From NCBI GenBank assembly GCA_002457145.1, contig NTJP01000002.1:1-33582 (forward strand): 33,582 nucleotides of DNA, read 5' to 3'. Shown piece after piece: positions 25,657 to 33,003 of the stretch. Source of the stretch: Marine Group II euryarchaeote MED-G38 (GTDB taxonomy: Archaea; Thermoplasmatota; Poseidoniia; Poseidoniales; Thalassarchaeaceae). How positions within the stretch are numbered: position 1 is the stretch's first letter; the number at the start of each line of letters is the position of its first letter. The position numbers and the translations under genes are program-made. The notes beneath the pieces are model-generated. The model did no database searches and was not told the DNA's origin. It saw only the letters and a list, made by a program, of their open reading frames with translations.

Positions 25657-26562
25657 ATGAAGAAAGGCCAAGTAGTACTCGGATGTCTGGCACCACACCC
25701 TCCTCATTTGGTATATGCAGAGAATCCAGAACAGAATGAGCCTTTCTCAGAAGGAGGTTGGGAGACTCTAAGGTGGGGCTACAATCGTCTTGCAAGAAAA
25801 TTGAAAAAAGTTGATTATGATGTTATGGTTATCTTTACTCCTCATTGGGCAACTTATATTGGCACTCACTTTCTAGGACTTCCCAAATTCAGTTCATTAT
25901 CTGTAGATCCTATTTTTCCTAATATTTTTAGATATAAATATGATTTAGATGTAGATGTCGAATTAGCAGAAGAAATGCATAAAGCTGCTTCTGAAGCAGG
26001 AATAATAACAAAAATGATGACCAATCCAGATTTTAGAATTGACTATGGGACAATTACAAGTTGTCACATGTTAAACCCAGAATGGGATAAGCCAATAATC
26101 ACCATAAGTAGTAATAGAAATGCACATTATTATTCTGGAGAAGTTATGAATGAGCAAGCGAAAGCTTTGGGAGAGGCATGTCTAAAGGCAATAGAGAAAA
26201 GTGGCAAAAAGGTAGTTCTCGTGAGTAGCCATAGTCTTTCGCATCGACATTTTGTCACAGAATCTCCATTGCCTGAAGATATGAGTAGAGAACATATATA
26301 CAATCATAGTCAATATGTTTGGGACATGAAAATGATTAAAATGATGAGAGATGGAAAGATGAAAGAAGTTATTGATATTATGCCAGAGTATACTGAACAA
26401 ACAATTGCCGAGACAGAAGCCGGAGGACTATCATGGATGATGGCTGCTATGGGTCTCCCGGATTATCCTGCAGAAATTTATGGATATCAATCAGTAATAG
26501 GTACTGGAAACGCTGTAGTTGCATGGGATCCTAACTCTAAAACAAGAGAAATAGTTCTGTGA
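25657..26562 (+). CDS. amnB: LigB-family extradiol dioxygenase, resembling 2-aminophenol 1,6-dioxygenase beta (iron-bearing) subunit
   Basis: From ATG 25657 the protein has 301 residues and belongs to the class III extradiol (LigB) dioxygenases. The Fe(II) ligands expected for the family are in place: H14 in LAPHPPHL, H63 in TPHW and E252 in IAETEAG. The acid-base His is H196 in SHSLSHRHF. The stretches ENPEQNEP, SVDPIFPN, FRIDYGTIT and VIGTGNAV match my memory of the AmnB/CnbCb beta subunits, which open the ring of 2-aminophenols between C1 and C6. The upstream ATG 25606 adds 17 residues with no family similarity. It is the first gene of a coupled trio with an alpha-like paralogue and a RidA deaminase. 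The true substrate is unproven; a related catechol or aminocatechol is possible. Confidence 0.82.
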   Translation: MKKGQVVLGCLAPHPPHLVYAENPEQNEPFSEGGWETLRWGYNRLARKLKKVDYDVMVIFTPHWATYIGTHFLGLPKFSSLSVDPIFPNIFRYKYDLDVDVELAEEMHKAASEAGIITKMMTNPDFRIDYGTITSCHMLNPEWDKPIITISSNRNAHYYSGEVMNEQAKALGEACLKAIEKSGKKVVLVSSHSLSHRHFVTESPLPEDMSREHIYNHSQYVWDMKMIKMMRDGKMKEVIDIMPEYTEQTIAETEAGGLSWMMAAMGLPDYPAEIYGYQSVIGTGNAVVAWDPNSKTREIVL

Positions 26563-26564
26563 GG
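26561..26564 (+). promoter_or_regulatory. Shine-Dalgarno that sets the start of the alpha-like dioxygenase subunit
   Basis: GAGG overlaps the TGA stop of the beta gene and lies 7 bases before ATG 26572. It favours this ATG over the in-frame TTG at 26566. Confidence 0.6.
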
Positions 26565-26571
26565 TTTGAAT

Positions 26572-27498
26572 ATGGATAATGATCAAAATGTTCTATTTGG
26601 AATTTATTGCCCCCCTCATCCTCACCCCTTGCTTGCTCCAGAATTAAATGATGGATACAAAAATCTTAGAAATGCATATGATAATTTAAGAGATAAAATA
26701 CAGGCTAGTGGGGCAGATATAATTTTGATTTATTCTACAACTTGGCCAAGTATAGTTGGCCACCAAATACAAGCCCATCCAGAGCCAGAGTGGACACATG
26801 TGGATGATGATTTTCATTACTTAGGAAGCATGCCTTACAAATTCAATATAGACACTGAATTTGCTGATGCCTACCGTGATGCTGCAGAATCCAGGGGACT
26901 GCATTCAAGGACTGTTGCATATGATGGTTTCCCAATAGATACCGGTTCAGTTGTAGCATTATCACTACTTAACCCAGATAATAATATTCCTGCTTGTATA
27001 GTTTCAAGCAATATGTATTCAAATAGGTCTGAAACAATGGTACTTGGTAAAGCCGCGAGGGATGCACTATCTAACCAAGGAAAGAAGGCTGTAGTAGTAG
27101 TCGTTGCAAGCTTGTCCAATAGAATGTTCACAGAACACATTAATCCAAGAGATGATAAAATTCATAGTCCAAAAGATGACGAGTGGAATAAGAAAATTTT
27201 AGAATTTTTTAGAGATGGAAGACTCGAAGATCTTAGTCAACTATCTAGAGATATCCATGGGCAAATTAGAATTCAGAAAGTAGCTGCATACAAACCAGTT
27301 TGGTGGATGGCAGCGACAATGGGTCAGCACAACAACTACCATGGAGAAGTTCTTGCTTATGAGCCACTTCATGGTTCAGGAGGTGCGGTGATTCAATTAA
27401 CTCCATCTAATGAATCAATCGGAGATAAAGAATTTGATGAAGATGATGTTGAATATTATCACGGAGATCGAAATGTTCTTGATAGAGGGAATTTGTAA
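26572..27498 (+). CDS. amnA: LigB-like protein, resembling the non-catalytic alpha subunit of 2-aminophenol 1,6-dioxygenase
   Basis: From ATG 26572 the protein has 308 residues and is a paralogue of the preceding beta subunit with a degenerate metal site. Where beta has TPHW, this protein has STTW (His lost). Where beta has SLSHRHF, it has SLSNRMF (acid-base His lost). The Glu ligand region reads IRIQKVAAYKPVWWMAA, without the expected Glu. The N-terminal CPPHPHPLL keeps a His. Loss of iron ligands in one subunit is the known state of the alpha chain in the AmnA/CnbCa heterodimer, so it probably shapes the interface and pocket. The stop overlaps the next ATG as TAATG. The C-terminal 35 residues are very acidic (EFDEDDVEYY), which I do not recognise. 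Confidence 0.8.
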   Translation: MDNDQNVLFGIYCPPHPHPLLAPELNDGYKNLRNAYDNLRDKIQASGADIILIYSTTWPSIVGHQIQAHPEPEWTHVDDDFHYLGSMPYKFNIDTEFADAYRDAAESRGLHSRTVAYDGFPIDTGSVVALSLLNPDNNIPACIVSSNMYSNRSETMVLGKAARDALSNQGKKAVVVVVASLSNRMFTEHINPRDDKIHSPKDDEWNKKILEFFRDGRLEDLSQLSRDIHGQIRIQKVAAYKPVWWMAATMGQHNNYHGEVLAYEPLHGSGGAVIQLTPSNESIGDKEFDEDDVEYYHGDRNVLDRGNL

Positions 27499-28142
27499 TG
27501 CCTAGTCAAGATGGTACGCCAAACAATACTGATGAGGATATCATAGATAAAGTAATATCTGCACCTTCAGACGTCATTGAAAAAATATATGAAGAATTAG
27601 GTCCTTCAATGGTGAGTTCAGCAGGTAGTGCAATAGGTGCTACAGCAGGAGGGATGGCAGGCGGACCGGTAGGTGTAGCCATTGGTTCAGTAGTTGGTAA
27701 GAAGGTAGCAGGAAAATTAACTTCAAATAATGGTTATTTTATTGCTGAATCAGGACCTTCTGCTGTCGGGGCTTATCCACATCTCCACAGAGTTGGTGAG
27801 TTAATCTTTGTTAGCGGAATAGGTCCCAGATCACCTGAAACAAATGAAATAATTGGTGGACCAGTCAGAGATTCAGATGGTAAAAAACTAGATTATGACA
27901 TTAAAGCTCAAACCAGATCTGTAATTGAAAATATCCGACTAATTTTGGAAGAGTATGGCTCGAGTCTAGAAAATGTAGTGGATGTTTATTCAATGTTGAT
28001 TGATATGGATAGAGATTTCAAAGGATATAATGAAGTGTATGCCGAATACTTTTCAGAAATAATGCCAGCACGAACAACCTGTGCTGTTTTAGCATTACCA
28101 ACTCCTATTGCAGTTGAACTGAAGGTAATTGCAAAGGCATAA
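27498..28142 (+). CDS. RidA/YjgF-family protein, 2-aminomuconate-deaminase-like, with N-terminal glycine-zipper extension
   Basis: A 214-residue protein. Residues 80-214 form a RidA domain with the conserved Arg R192 in PARTT and Glu E207 in AVELKVIA. The stretches LDYDIKAQTRSVIENI, the VDV strand and LPTPIAVELK resemble the 2-aminomuconate deaminase branch (AmnD/NbaF) more than housekeeping RidA. Residues 1-79 are extra: an acidic start, then a Gly/Ala-rich zipper (SAGSAIGATAGGMAGGPVG) of the type that packs in membranes or self-associates. Translation is coupled to the upstream gene (TAATG), with GAGGGA at 27485-27490 seven bases before ATG. If the context is read as an operon, it would deaminate the ring-cleavage product, but RidA proteins have many imine substrates. 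Confidence 0.82.
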   Translation: MPSQDGTPNNTDEDIIDKVISAPSDVIEKIYEELGPSMVSSAGSAIGATAGGMAGGPVGVAIGSVVGKKVAGKLTSNNGYFIAESGPSAVGAYPHLHRVGELIFVSGIGPRSPETNEIIGGPVRDSDGKKLDYDIKAQTRSVIENIRLILEEYGSSLENVVDVYSMLIDMDRDFKGYNEVYAEYFSEIMPARTTCAVLALPTPIAVELKVIAKA

Positions 28143-28172
28143 CTTCAAAGATATCCTTCTTCCCCATAATTC

Positions 28173-29849
28173 ATGGCAAGACTATCTCCTAGTGACGTAC
28201 TTGGAATAGTTTTACAGCCAATAGATAAAGTATCGGAAGCACTGGAAAGAAAGTTAGGATTATTTTCTGTAGTCATACTCTCCTTATCAGCAATGCTTGG
28301 TAGCGGTCTTTTCGTCCTTCCTTCCCTGGCAATGATGGAGTTGGGGGGAGGAGAATCTCCTCTGGGTGGTATCTGGTTAGCATATTTATTTGCAGGATTA
28401 GTAATTTTACCTGGTGCAATTTCAAAATCAGAACTCGCTTCAGCCATGCCCTCTTCAGGTGGTGCTTATGTGTACATCGAGAAAACATTTGGTCCCATTA
28501 TTGGTACTATATCTGGTTTAGGATTATGGGCTAACTTCATGCTTAAATCAGCATTCGCTCTAATTGGATTTAGGGCATATTTATGGGTTCTAGAAGGAAT
28601 TCTAGATATTTCTATAAATCTAGATTACGCTGTGATGATTATGTTATCATTAATAGTTGGAATAAATATTCTAGGTGCTAAAAGTATTAAGAAAGTACAA
28701 ACTCCAGTGGTATTAATTTCAGTAGGATATCTCTTATGTGTTTGTTTTTGGGCCTTAGCAACATCGGAACTAAATTGGGATGCAGCAATATCCAGAGAAT
28801 CTTTAGGGGCTGATTGGCATAGTTTTTCTTCAACTGCTGCTTTAGTCTTTGTTTCATATATAGGCGTCACAAAAGTCGCTGCAGTTGGGGGAGAAATTAA
28901 GAAACCAAGTAAAAATATGCCATATGGAATCCTAATTTCTTTACTTTTCAGTATAATTTTGTATGTGTTTGTTACCCTAACCATGGTGATTACCGTTGAC
29001 CCAATTAATTATGTTGAAAATGGACATTCCAGAGAAGATCCAATCTATATTTTTGCATTGGAAGTAGGTGGCAAGACTGTTGGTGTAATAGCCGCTACAT
29101 TCGCTGCAATTACTGTAGTTTCAGGAGCCCTTGCAGGTATTATGGCTGCATCACGTTTCCTTTTTGCAATGGCACGTGATAATCTATTGCCAGCTTTCCT
29201 GGAAGATGTTCATGGAAGATTCGAAACTCCTCATTGGGCAATAATCGTAACTGGACTTTCTATGGCCGCTGCAATACTTTTTTTACCTGTACATGATGTT
29301 GCAGAACTTGCTTCTGGATTCAATATAATGGTATTCATCGTGATCAATACTTGTGTTTTAGTTCTGAGGACATCAGCAAAATCTCATTGGTATGATCCCG
29401 CTTGGAAATCTCCATTTTTCCCTTTTGTGCAAATTTTTGGTATATTAGGTGGGTTAATATTGATCTACGCAATGGGAATGAAGGCAGTCATAGGAGGCCT
29501 TTCAGCGATAATAATTGGCATAATAATATACCAGTTTTATGGTAGTAGATTTGCCAAAGAAGAAATAACTCCTTGGGAAACATTCCGTTTGATGATGGTG
29601 AACCCTGATGAAGTCGAACATCGTCGAAGATGGGCAGCATTCCACGCTGCTGATACCGAAGGTACAAATCATCTAAATCTGAATGAGTTCATTGCAGCAA
29701 TGTCGGCATTAGGTTATTTCGATCCTGATGATGAACAAAAATTCTCTATTTTGAGAGATTATTTCCACAAAGCAGATGAAGATGATAATGGAATAATTGA
29801 TATTGATGAATTCTTGTCTTATGTCGAAGAAACTACATTTCAAGATTAG
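28173..29849 (+). CDS. APC-superfamily amino-acid permease with C-terminal EF-hand pair
   Basis: A 558-residue transporter with about twelve membrane helices. The first helix has the APC unwound-segment motif SAMLGSGLFVLP, and SSGGAYVYIE follows as in the family. About residue 475 onward is a soluble tail that ends in two EF-hand loops. The first, at 494-505 (DTEGTNHLNLNE), is semi-canonical. The second, at 535-546 (DEDDNGIIDIDE), has all the usual ligand positions D1, D3, N5, G6, D9 and E12. Calcium could therefore gate or tether the permease. It lies 30 bases after the RidA-like gene on the same strand and may import the compound the trio works on, though a separate promoter (CAAAGATATCC region) cannot be excluded. 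The substrate is unknown. Confidence 0.9.
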   Translation: MARLSPSDVLGIVLQPIDKVSEALERKLGLFSVVILSLSAMLGSGLFVLPSLAMMELGGGESPLGGIWLAYLFAGLVILPGAISKSELASAMPSSGGAYVYIEKTFGPIIGTISGLGLWANFMLKSAFALIGFRAYLWVLEGILDISINLDYAVMIMLSLIVGINILGAKSIKKVQTPVVLISVGYLLCVCFWALATSELNWDAAISRESLGADWHSFSSTAALVFVSYIGVTKVAAVGGEIKKPSKNMPYGILISLLFSIILYVFVTLTMVITVDPINYVENGHSREDPIYIFALEVGGKTVGVIAATFAAITVVSGALAGIMAASRFLFAMARDNLLPAFLEDVHGRFETPHWAIIVTGLSMAAAILFLPVHDVAELASGFNIMVFIVINTCVLVLRTSAKSHWYDPAWKSPFFPFVQIFGILGGLILIYAMGMKAVIGGLSAIIIGIIIYQFYGSRFAKEEITPWETFRLMMVNPDEVEHRRRWAAFHAADTEGTNHLNLNEFIAAMSALGYFDPDDEQKFSILRDYFHKADEDDNGIIDIDEFLSYVEETTFQD

Positions 29850-29850
29850 A

Positions 29851-29858
29851 TATATAAG
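29851..29858 (+). promoter_or_regulatory. Strong TATA box of panB
   Basis: TATATAAG, preceded by purine-rich GATTAGA, is the best match to an archaeal TATA box in the window. It predicts transcription start near 29878-29884, about 20-25 bases before ATG 29903. No clear ribosome site lies in that leader. Confidence 0.55.
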
Positions 29859-29902
29859 CGCGTATTTGAAGTCATTAACCTCCTCGCATCTACTCGAGTA
29901 CC

Positions 29903-30718
29903 ATGACAATAGCGAGTCGAGCAAAAAAAGTAACCACCCACACTCTTCATGAAATGAAGCAGGTAGGAGAAAAAATAACAATGCTAACATCTTATGATTA
30001 TTCTTTAGCACGTCTTGTAGATGGAGCAGGAATAGATGTCATTTTGGTCGGTGATTCTGCTTCAAATGTTATGGCAGGTAATGATACAACAGTTCCAATA
30101 ACTCTTGATCATATGATATATCATGCTCAGTGTGTAGTAAAAGCAGTTGATAGGGCCCTAGTTGTGGTGGATATGCCATTTGGGACTTATCAAGGTGATT
30201 CAAAAAATGCTTTAGACTCTGCAATAAGAATTATGAAAGAAACAGGAGGACATGCTGTAAAGCTTGAAGGAGGTATGGAAATACTAGATTCAGTAAAGAG
30301 AATAATGACCGCTGGAATCCCAGTAATGGGTCATTTAGGATTAACTCCACAGTCAATATACAAATTTGGAACATATACTGTCAGAGCCAAAGAAGATTTA
30401 GAAGCATCTAGGTTATTGGCAGACGCGAAAGCTCTGGAAGAGGCCGGTTGTTTTTCAATTGTATTTGAAAAAATTCCTGCTGATTTGGCCGAGAGAGTTA
30501 CCAAACAATTGACTATACCCACTATAGGAATTGGAGCAGGCGTAGAATGTGATGGCCAAGTTTTGGTTTTACATGACATGCTTGGTATAACTAAAGACTT
30601 CAGCCCTCGTTTCCTTCGTCGCTATGCAGATTTAGGAACAGCCATAGACACTTCAGTTAAGTCATATATAAAAGATGTAAGGAATTCAGATTTTCCTAAT
30701 AAAGATGAGGAATATTAA
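29903..30718 (+). CDS. panB: 3-methyl-2-oxobutanoate hydroxymethyltransferase (PanB)
   Basis: This 271-residue enzyme transfers a one-carbon unit from methylenetetrahydrofolate to 3-methyl-2-oxobutanoate, giving ketopantoate, the first step towards pantothenate and CoA. The metal and substrate sites are visible: VGDSASNV (D51), VDMPFGTYQ (D90) and AVKLEGG (E122). The later [10 protein letters not shown] and [14 protein letters not shown] stretches are hallmarks of the family. Length is normal. It has its own TATA box and lies 54 bases after the permease. Its product feeds CoA, used by the acyl-CoA enzymes elsewhere in the window, and its substrate is the valine oxoacid. No other pantothenate genes are here. 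Confidence 0.97.
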   Translation: MTIASRAKKVTTHTLHEMKQVGEKITMLTSYDYSLARLVDGAGIDVILVGDSASNVMAGNDTTVPITLDHMIYHAQCVVKAVDRALVVVDMPFGTYQGDSKNALDSAIRIMKETGGHAVKLEGGMEILDSVKRIMTAGIPVMGHLGLTPQSIYKFGTYTVRAKEDLEASRLLADAKALEEAGCFSIVFEKIPADLAERVTKQLTIPTIGIGAGVECDGQVLVLHDMLGITKDFSPRFLRRYADLGTAIDTSVKSYIKDVRNSDFPNKDEEY

Positions 30719-30729
30719 GGAAAATTTGA

Positions 30730-30741
30730 TTAAAATATTTT
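30730..30741 (+). promoter_or_regulatory. TATA-like box of rfcS
   Basis: TTAAAATATTTT lies 20-31 bases before ATG 30761, consistent with a leaderless or very short-leader transcript. The AGAGAGGG at 30744-30751 might act as a ribosome site only if the transcript starts further upstream. Confidence 0.4.
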
Positions 30742-30760
30742 GTAGAGAGGGAAATTTAAC

Positions 30761-31711
30761 ATGAGTGAATTATGGGTTGAAAGATATCGCCCTAGTACAG
30801 TATCCGAGATTAAGGGTCAACAGGCCGTTGTCGCAAGATTAACTGCATATTCCTCAAACAAAACCTTCCCTCATTTGTTATTCGCGGGGCCACCGGGTAC
30901 TGGAAAAACTACTGCTGCATTAGCATTAACTAGAGATGTTTTTGGTACAGACTTTCGACGAAATATTCTAGAAATGAATGCTAGTGATGAAAGGAAATTA
31001 GAATCAATAAGGACAAAAGTAAAACAATTTGCTAGAACTGCACCAAGTCCAGGTACAACATTCAAGGTAATTTTTCTCGATGAAGCAGATGCCCTAACGC
31101 CAGATGCCCAGGGTGCTTTACGTAGAATTATGGAACAGAATTCAGAAACATGTAGATTCATATTATCATGTAATTATTCTTCAAAAATTATTGAACCTAT
31201 CCAGTCAAGATGCGCAGTATTTAGATTTCGTCCTTTAGACAAAGAACAAATATTGGAAAGGATCTCAGTCGTTGCAAATAATGAGGGGATAAAAATCGAA
31301 AATCAAGCTGCAGATGCTATAGCAAAAGTAAGCTTAGGGGATTTAAGAAAGGCCATAACTTCACTACAAGTGGCTGCATCTTTAGATTCAAATGTCACCA
31401 GAGATTTAGTTTATGAGACTACTGCAACCGCCCCTCCTGAACAACTCCATCGGTTCTTTTTATCTTGTAAAGAAGATGGTTTCCAACCTGCCCGAAGAAG
31501 ATTAAAAGATATTTTAAATAATTTTGGACTTGCAGGTACAGATTTTGTAAATCAATTACATCGTGAATTAAGTGCAGTATCATTCTTAGATGAAGTTCAA
31601 AAGTTAGCAATAACAGAAGTCATGGCTGAGGCTGATTTTAGGATGGTTGAAGGAGGAGGGGAATCTCTTCAACTAGATGCTATGACTGCTAAAATTTGCT
31701 CAATATTTTAG
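30761..31711 (+). CDS. rfcS: Replication factor C small subunit (clamp loader)
   Basis: This 316-residue AAA+ ATPase loads the PCNA sliding clamp. Walker A is AGPPGTGKTT (42-51), Walker B is VIFLDEAD (103-110), and the arginine-finger SRC box is at 149-151 (QSRCAVFRF). The N-terminal WVERYRP and GQ motifs are typical of archaeal and eukaryotic RFC. Length is that of an intein-free small subunit; many archaeal rfcS genes carry inteins in the Walker A region, and this one does not. The stop codon abuts the stop of the opposite-strand membrane gene with no bases between. The large subunit rfcL is not in the window. Confidence 0.97.
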   Translation: MSELWVERYRPSTVSEIKGQQAVVARLTAYSSNKTFPHLLFAGPPGTGKTTAALALTRDVFGTDFRRNILEMNASDERKLESIRTKVKQFARTAPSPGTTFKVIFLDEADALTPDAQGALRRIMEQNSETCRFILSCNYSSKIIEPIQSRCAVFRFRPLDKEQILERISVVANNEGIKIENQAADAIAKVSLGDLRKAITSLQVAASLDSNVTRDLVYETTATAPPEQLHRFFLSCKEDGFQPARRRLKDILNNFGLAGTDFVNQLHRELSAVSFLDEVQKLAITEVMAEADFRMVEGGGESLQLDAMTAKICSIF

Positions 31712-32659
31712 TTAAATACTCTCTGTTTGAATTAATTTCAAAGTAATGATCTTGGTCCATGAATTGACTCCAAAAGGCTCAACATGCCCTTCATCTTCTA
31801 TTATTTCTATAAAAATTTCATATTCTCCTAAATTTACATTTTCTTTATTCAATTGTTCGGCTAAATCCCATGCCATACCAATATCTTTGGTATTTGATGC
31901 AACTTTGGGAAATCCTGTATTTTCCTTCTTGATATTTGTCGCCTCTCCTCTTGTCCAATTATCCACAGAATTGAACTTATCTATGGCTTCTATTTGTTGA
32001 ATTACAGTACCATTTACTAAGATAATCGGCTCACTAAGCGAATTATGATTTAGAGTAACTAAGATTTTAGCATTTTCTGCATCAACATTATCCCTTACTG
32101 CCATACCAAGAACAATATTCGTACTATCTTCTCTAAGATTTATTTGATAGATATCATCATCCCATGAGTAACCAATTATTGCACTATCATCTGTATTTTC
32201 TATATCTATTCCTGAAGCCAAAGTAGGAGGGGCAATATCTGCTAGAGGAGGATTAAGAAGTAAAAATGAAAGAGCTAACCAAGAAAAAAGAAATAAGAAA
32301 CTGCTCCTAAACCAATTTCCTCTTGTATATAGTTCACTGTATTTATTTGGTATAATTATTTTATGAAGTGAGGGTACTGTTGCTGTCAACATAACAGGTA
32401 GAAGCCATACTATTCCTTCCATAGATTCCTGGGTCGGCATAAAAAAATATCTCATCACAAATGCAATCATAAATCCATAAATAATCACAAGCCACATGGA
32501 ATAAGCGTCAGCCACTTCCTTCGTTGCATGAACTTGAGGGTCAAATGGTTCCAATCCTTTTTTTGATGAATCTTTATTTTCACCTTCCCCACGTTTATTT
32601 CTCTTTCCAGAATAAGCGCTGGCACGAAGTGCAGAGTCTATATCTACCATACTTTTCAT
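31712..32659 (-). CDS. Unknown membrane protein with three N-terminal helices and a C-terminal outer domain
   Basis: I do not recognise this 315-residue protein. Residues 1-50 are hydrophilic and basic (KRNKRGEGENKDSSKK). Three membrane segments follow at about 55-73, 83-98 and 117-136. The remaining 175 residues have strand-rich, soluble character, with NHNSL and NGT possible N-glycosylation sites, and are probably outside the cell. Three helices after a cytoplasmic N terminus place the C terminus outside, which fits. The basic start and outer beta-domain suggest an envelope protein of this lineage. Two in-frame ATGs (32659, 32650) are close together and neither has a clear ribosome site. 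It converges on rfcS with zero spacing. Confidence 0.78.
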   Translation of the reverse strand: MKSMVDIDSALRASAYSGKRNKRGEGENKDSSKKGLEPFDPQVHATKEVADAYSMWLVIIYGFMIAFVMRYFFMPTQESMEGIVWLLPVMLTATVPSLHKIIIPNKYSELYTRGNWFRSSFLFLFSWLALSFLLLNPPLADIAPPTLASGIDIENTDDSAIIGYSWDDDIYQINLREDSTNIVLGMAVRDNVDAENAKILVTLNHNSLSEPIILVNGTVIQQIEAIDKFNSVDNWTRGEATNIKKENTGFPKVASNTKDIGMAWDLAEQLNKENVNLGEYEIFIEIIEDEGHVEPFGVNSWTKIITLKLIQTESI

Positions 32660-32764
32660 CTCGATGCGGAGATAACTAACACATCAACCCTATGCTAGAG
32701 TGGTAATTATTTTCACCTACTCGGGGCGAATGCTCAAATGGTGTTTTTGAGTGGCCAACATATC

Positions 32765-32916
32765 GCCGGGGTGGCGTAGTTGGTAGCGCGTCGGACTCAT
32801 AGGGTATTTTTTACTAGAGAAAACTCTCTAGCAAAACTGATGATGAGCGTAACATAGCCCCTTAGTATGTCTGAGACATCCGAAGGTCGCGGGTTCAAGT
32901 CCCGCTCCCGGCACCA
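32765..32916 (+). tRNA. tRNA-Met (elongator), anticodon CAT, with a 76-base intron and encoded CCA
   Basis: The exons are 32765-32801 and 32878-32913, followed by CCA at 32914-32916. The acceptor stem pairs GCCGGGG with TCCCGGC. The anticodon stem is TCGGA (32791-32795) with TCCGA (32879-32883), and CAT is at 32798-32800. The T arm is GCGGG / TTCAAGT / CCCGC. The intron 32802-32877 lies at the canonical position 37/38 and forms a textbook bulge-helix-bulge: CTCA pairs with TGAG (32872-32875), flanked by the three-base bulges TAG and ACA. G1-C72 argues against the initiator, so elongator Met is likely; an Ile tRNA with modified C34 is the alternative. The intron also holds a 7-bp hairpin. Confidence 0.92.
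32802..32877 (+). other. tRNA-Met intron (bulge-helix-bulge type)
   Basis: The intron is 76 bases, inserted after base 37. It contains the perfect hairpin CTAGAGA (32814-32820) / TCTCTAG (32825-32831) with loop AAAC. A 5-bp inner helix next to the splice sites pairs 32803-32807 with 32867-32871, including two wobble pairs. Splicing would be by the archaeal tRNA endonuclease, which is not encoded here. Confidence 0.85.
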
Positions 32917-32929
32917 AATAAATTGATTA

Positions 32930-32945
32930 AAAAATAATTATTTTT
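32930..32945 (+). terminator. Possible terminator after tRNA-Met
   Basis: A perfect 16-base palindrome, AAAAATAATTATTTTT, ending in five T lies 14 bases after the tRNA CCA. Archaeal polymerase stops at T-runs, so this could end the tRNA transcript. In DNA this AT-rich it could also be chance, or part of the gatD promoter region. Confidence 0.35.
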
Positions 32946-33003
32946 GTCAATTAGTAGTATTTCTTACGAGTTGTTCATGGAGTAGATACACAACCCACAT
33001 CTA

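Noticed and set aside
32733-32751. Inverted repeat CTCAAA...TTTGAG before tRNA-Met as a terminator or operator
   Set aside because: The stem is only 6 bp, it lacks a following T-run on either transcript, and such repeats are expected by chance in this composition.
32840-32874. Box C-like ATGATGA and box D-like CTGA in the tRNA-Met intron, hinting at a C/D guide RNA
   Set aside because: The CTGA is part of the obligatory splice helix, only 24 bases separate the boxes, and I found no complementarity of the would-be guide to the tRNA exons.
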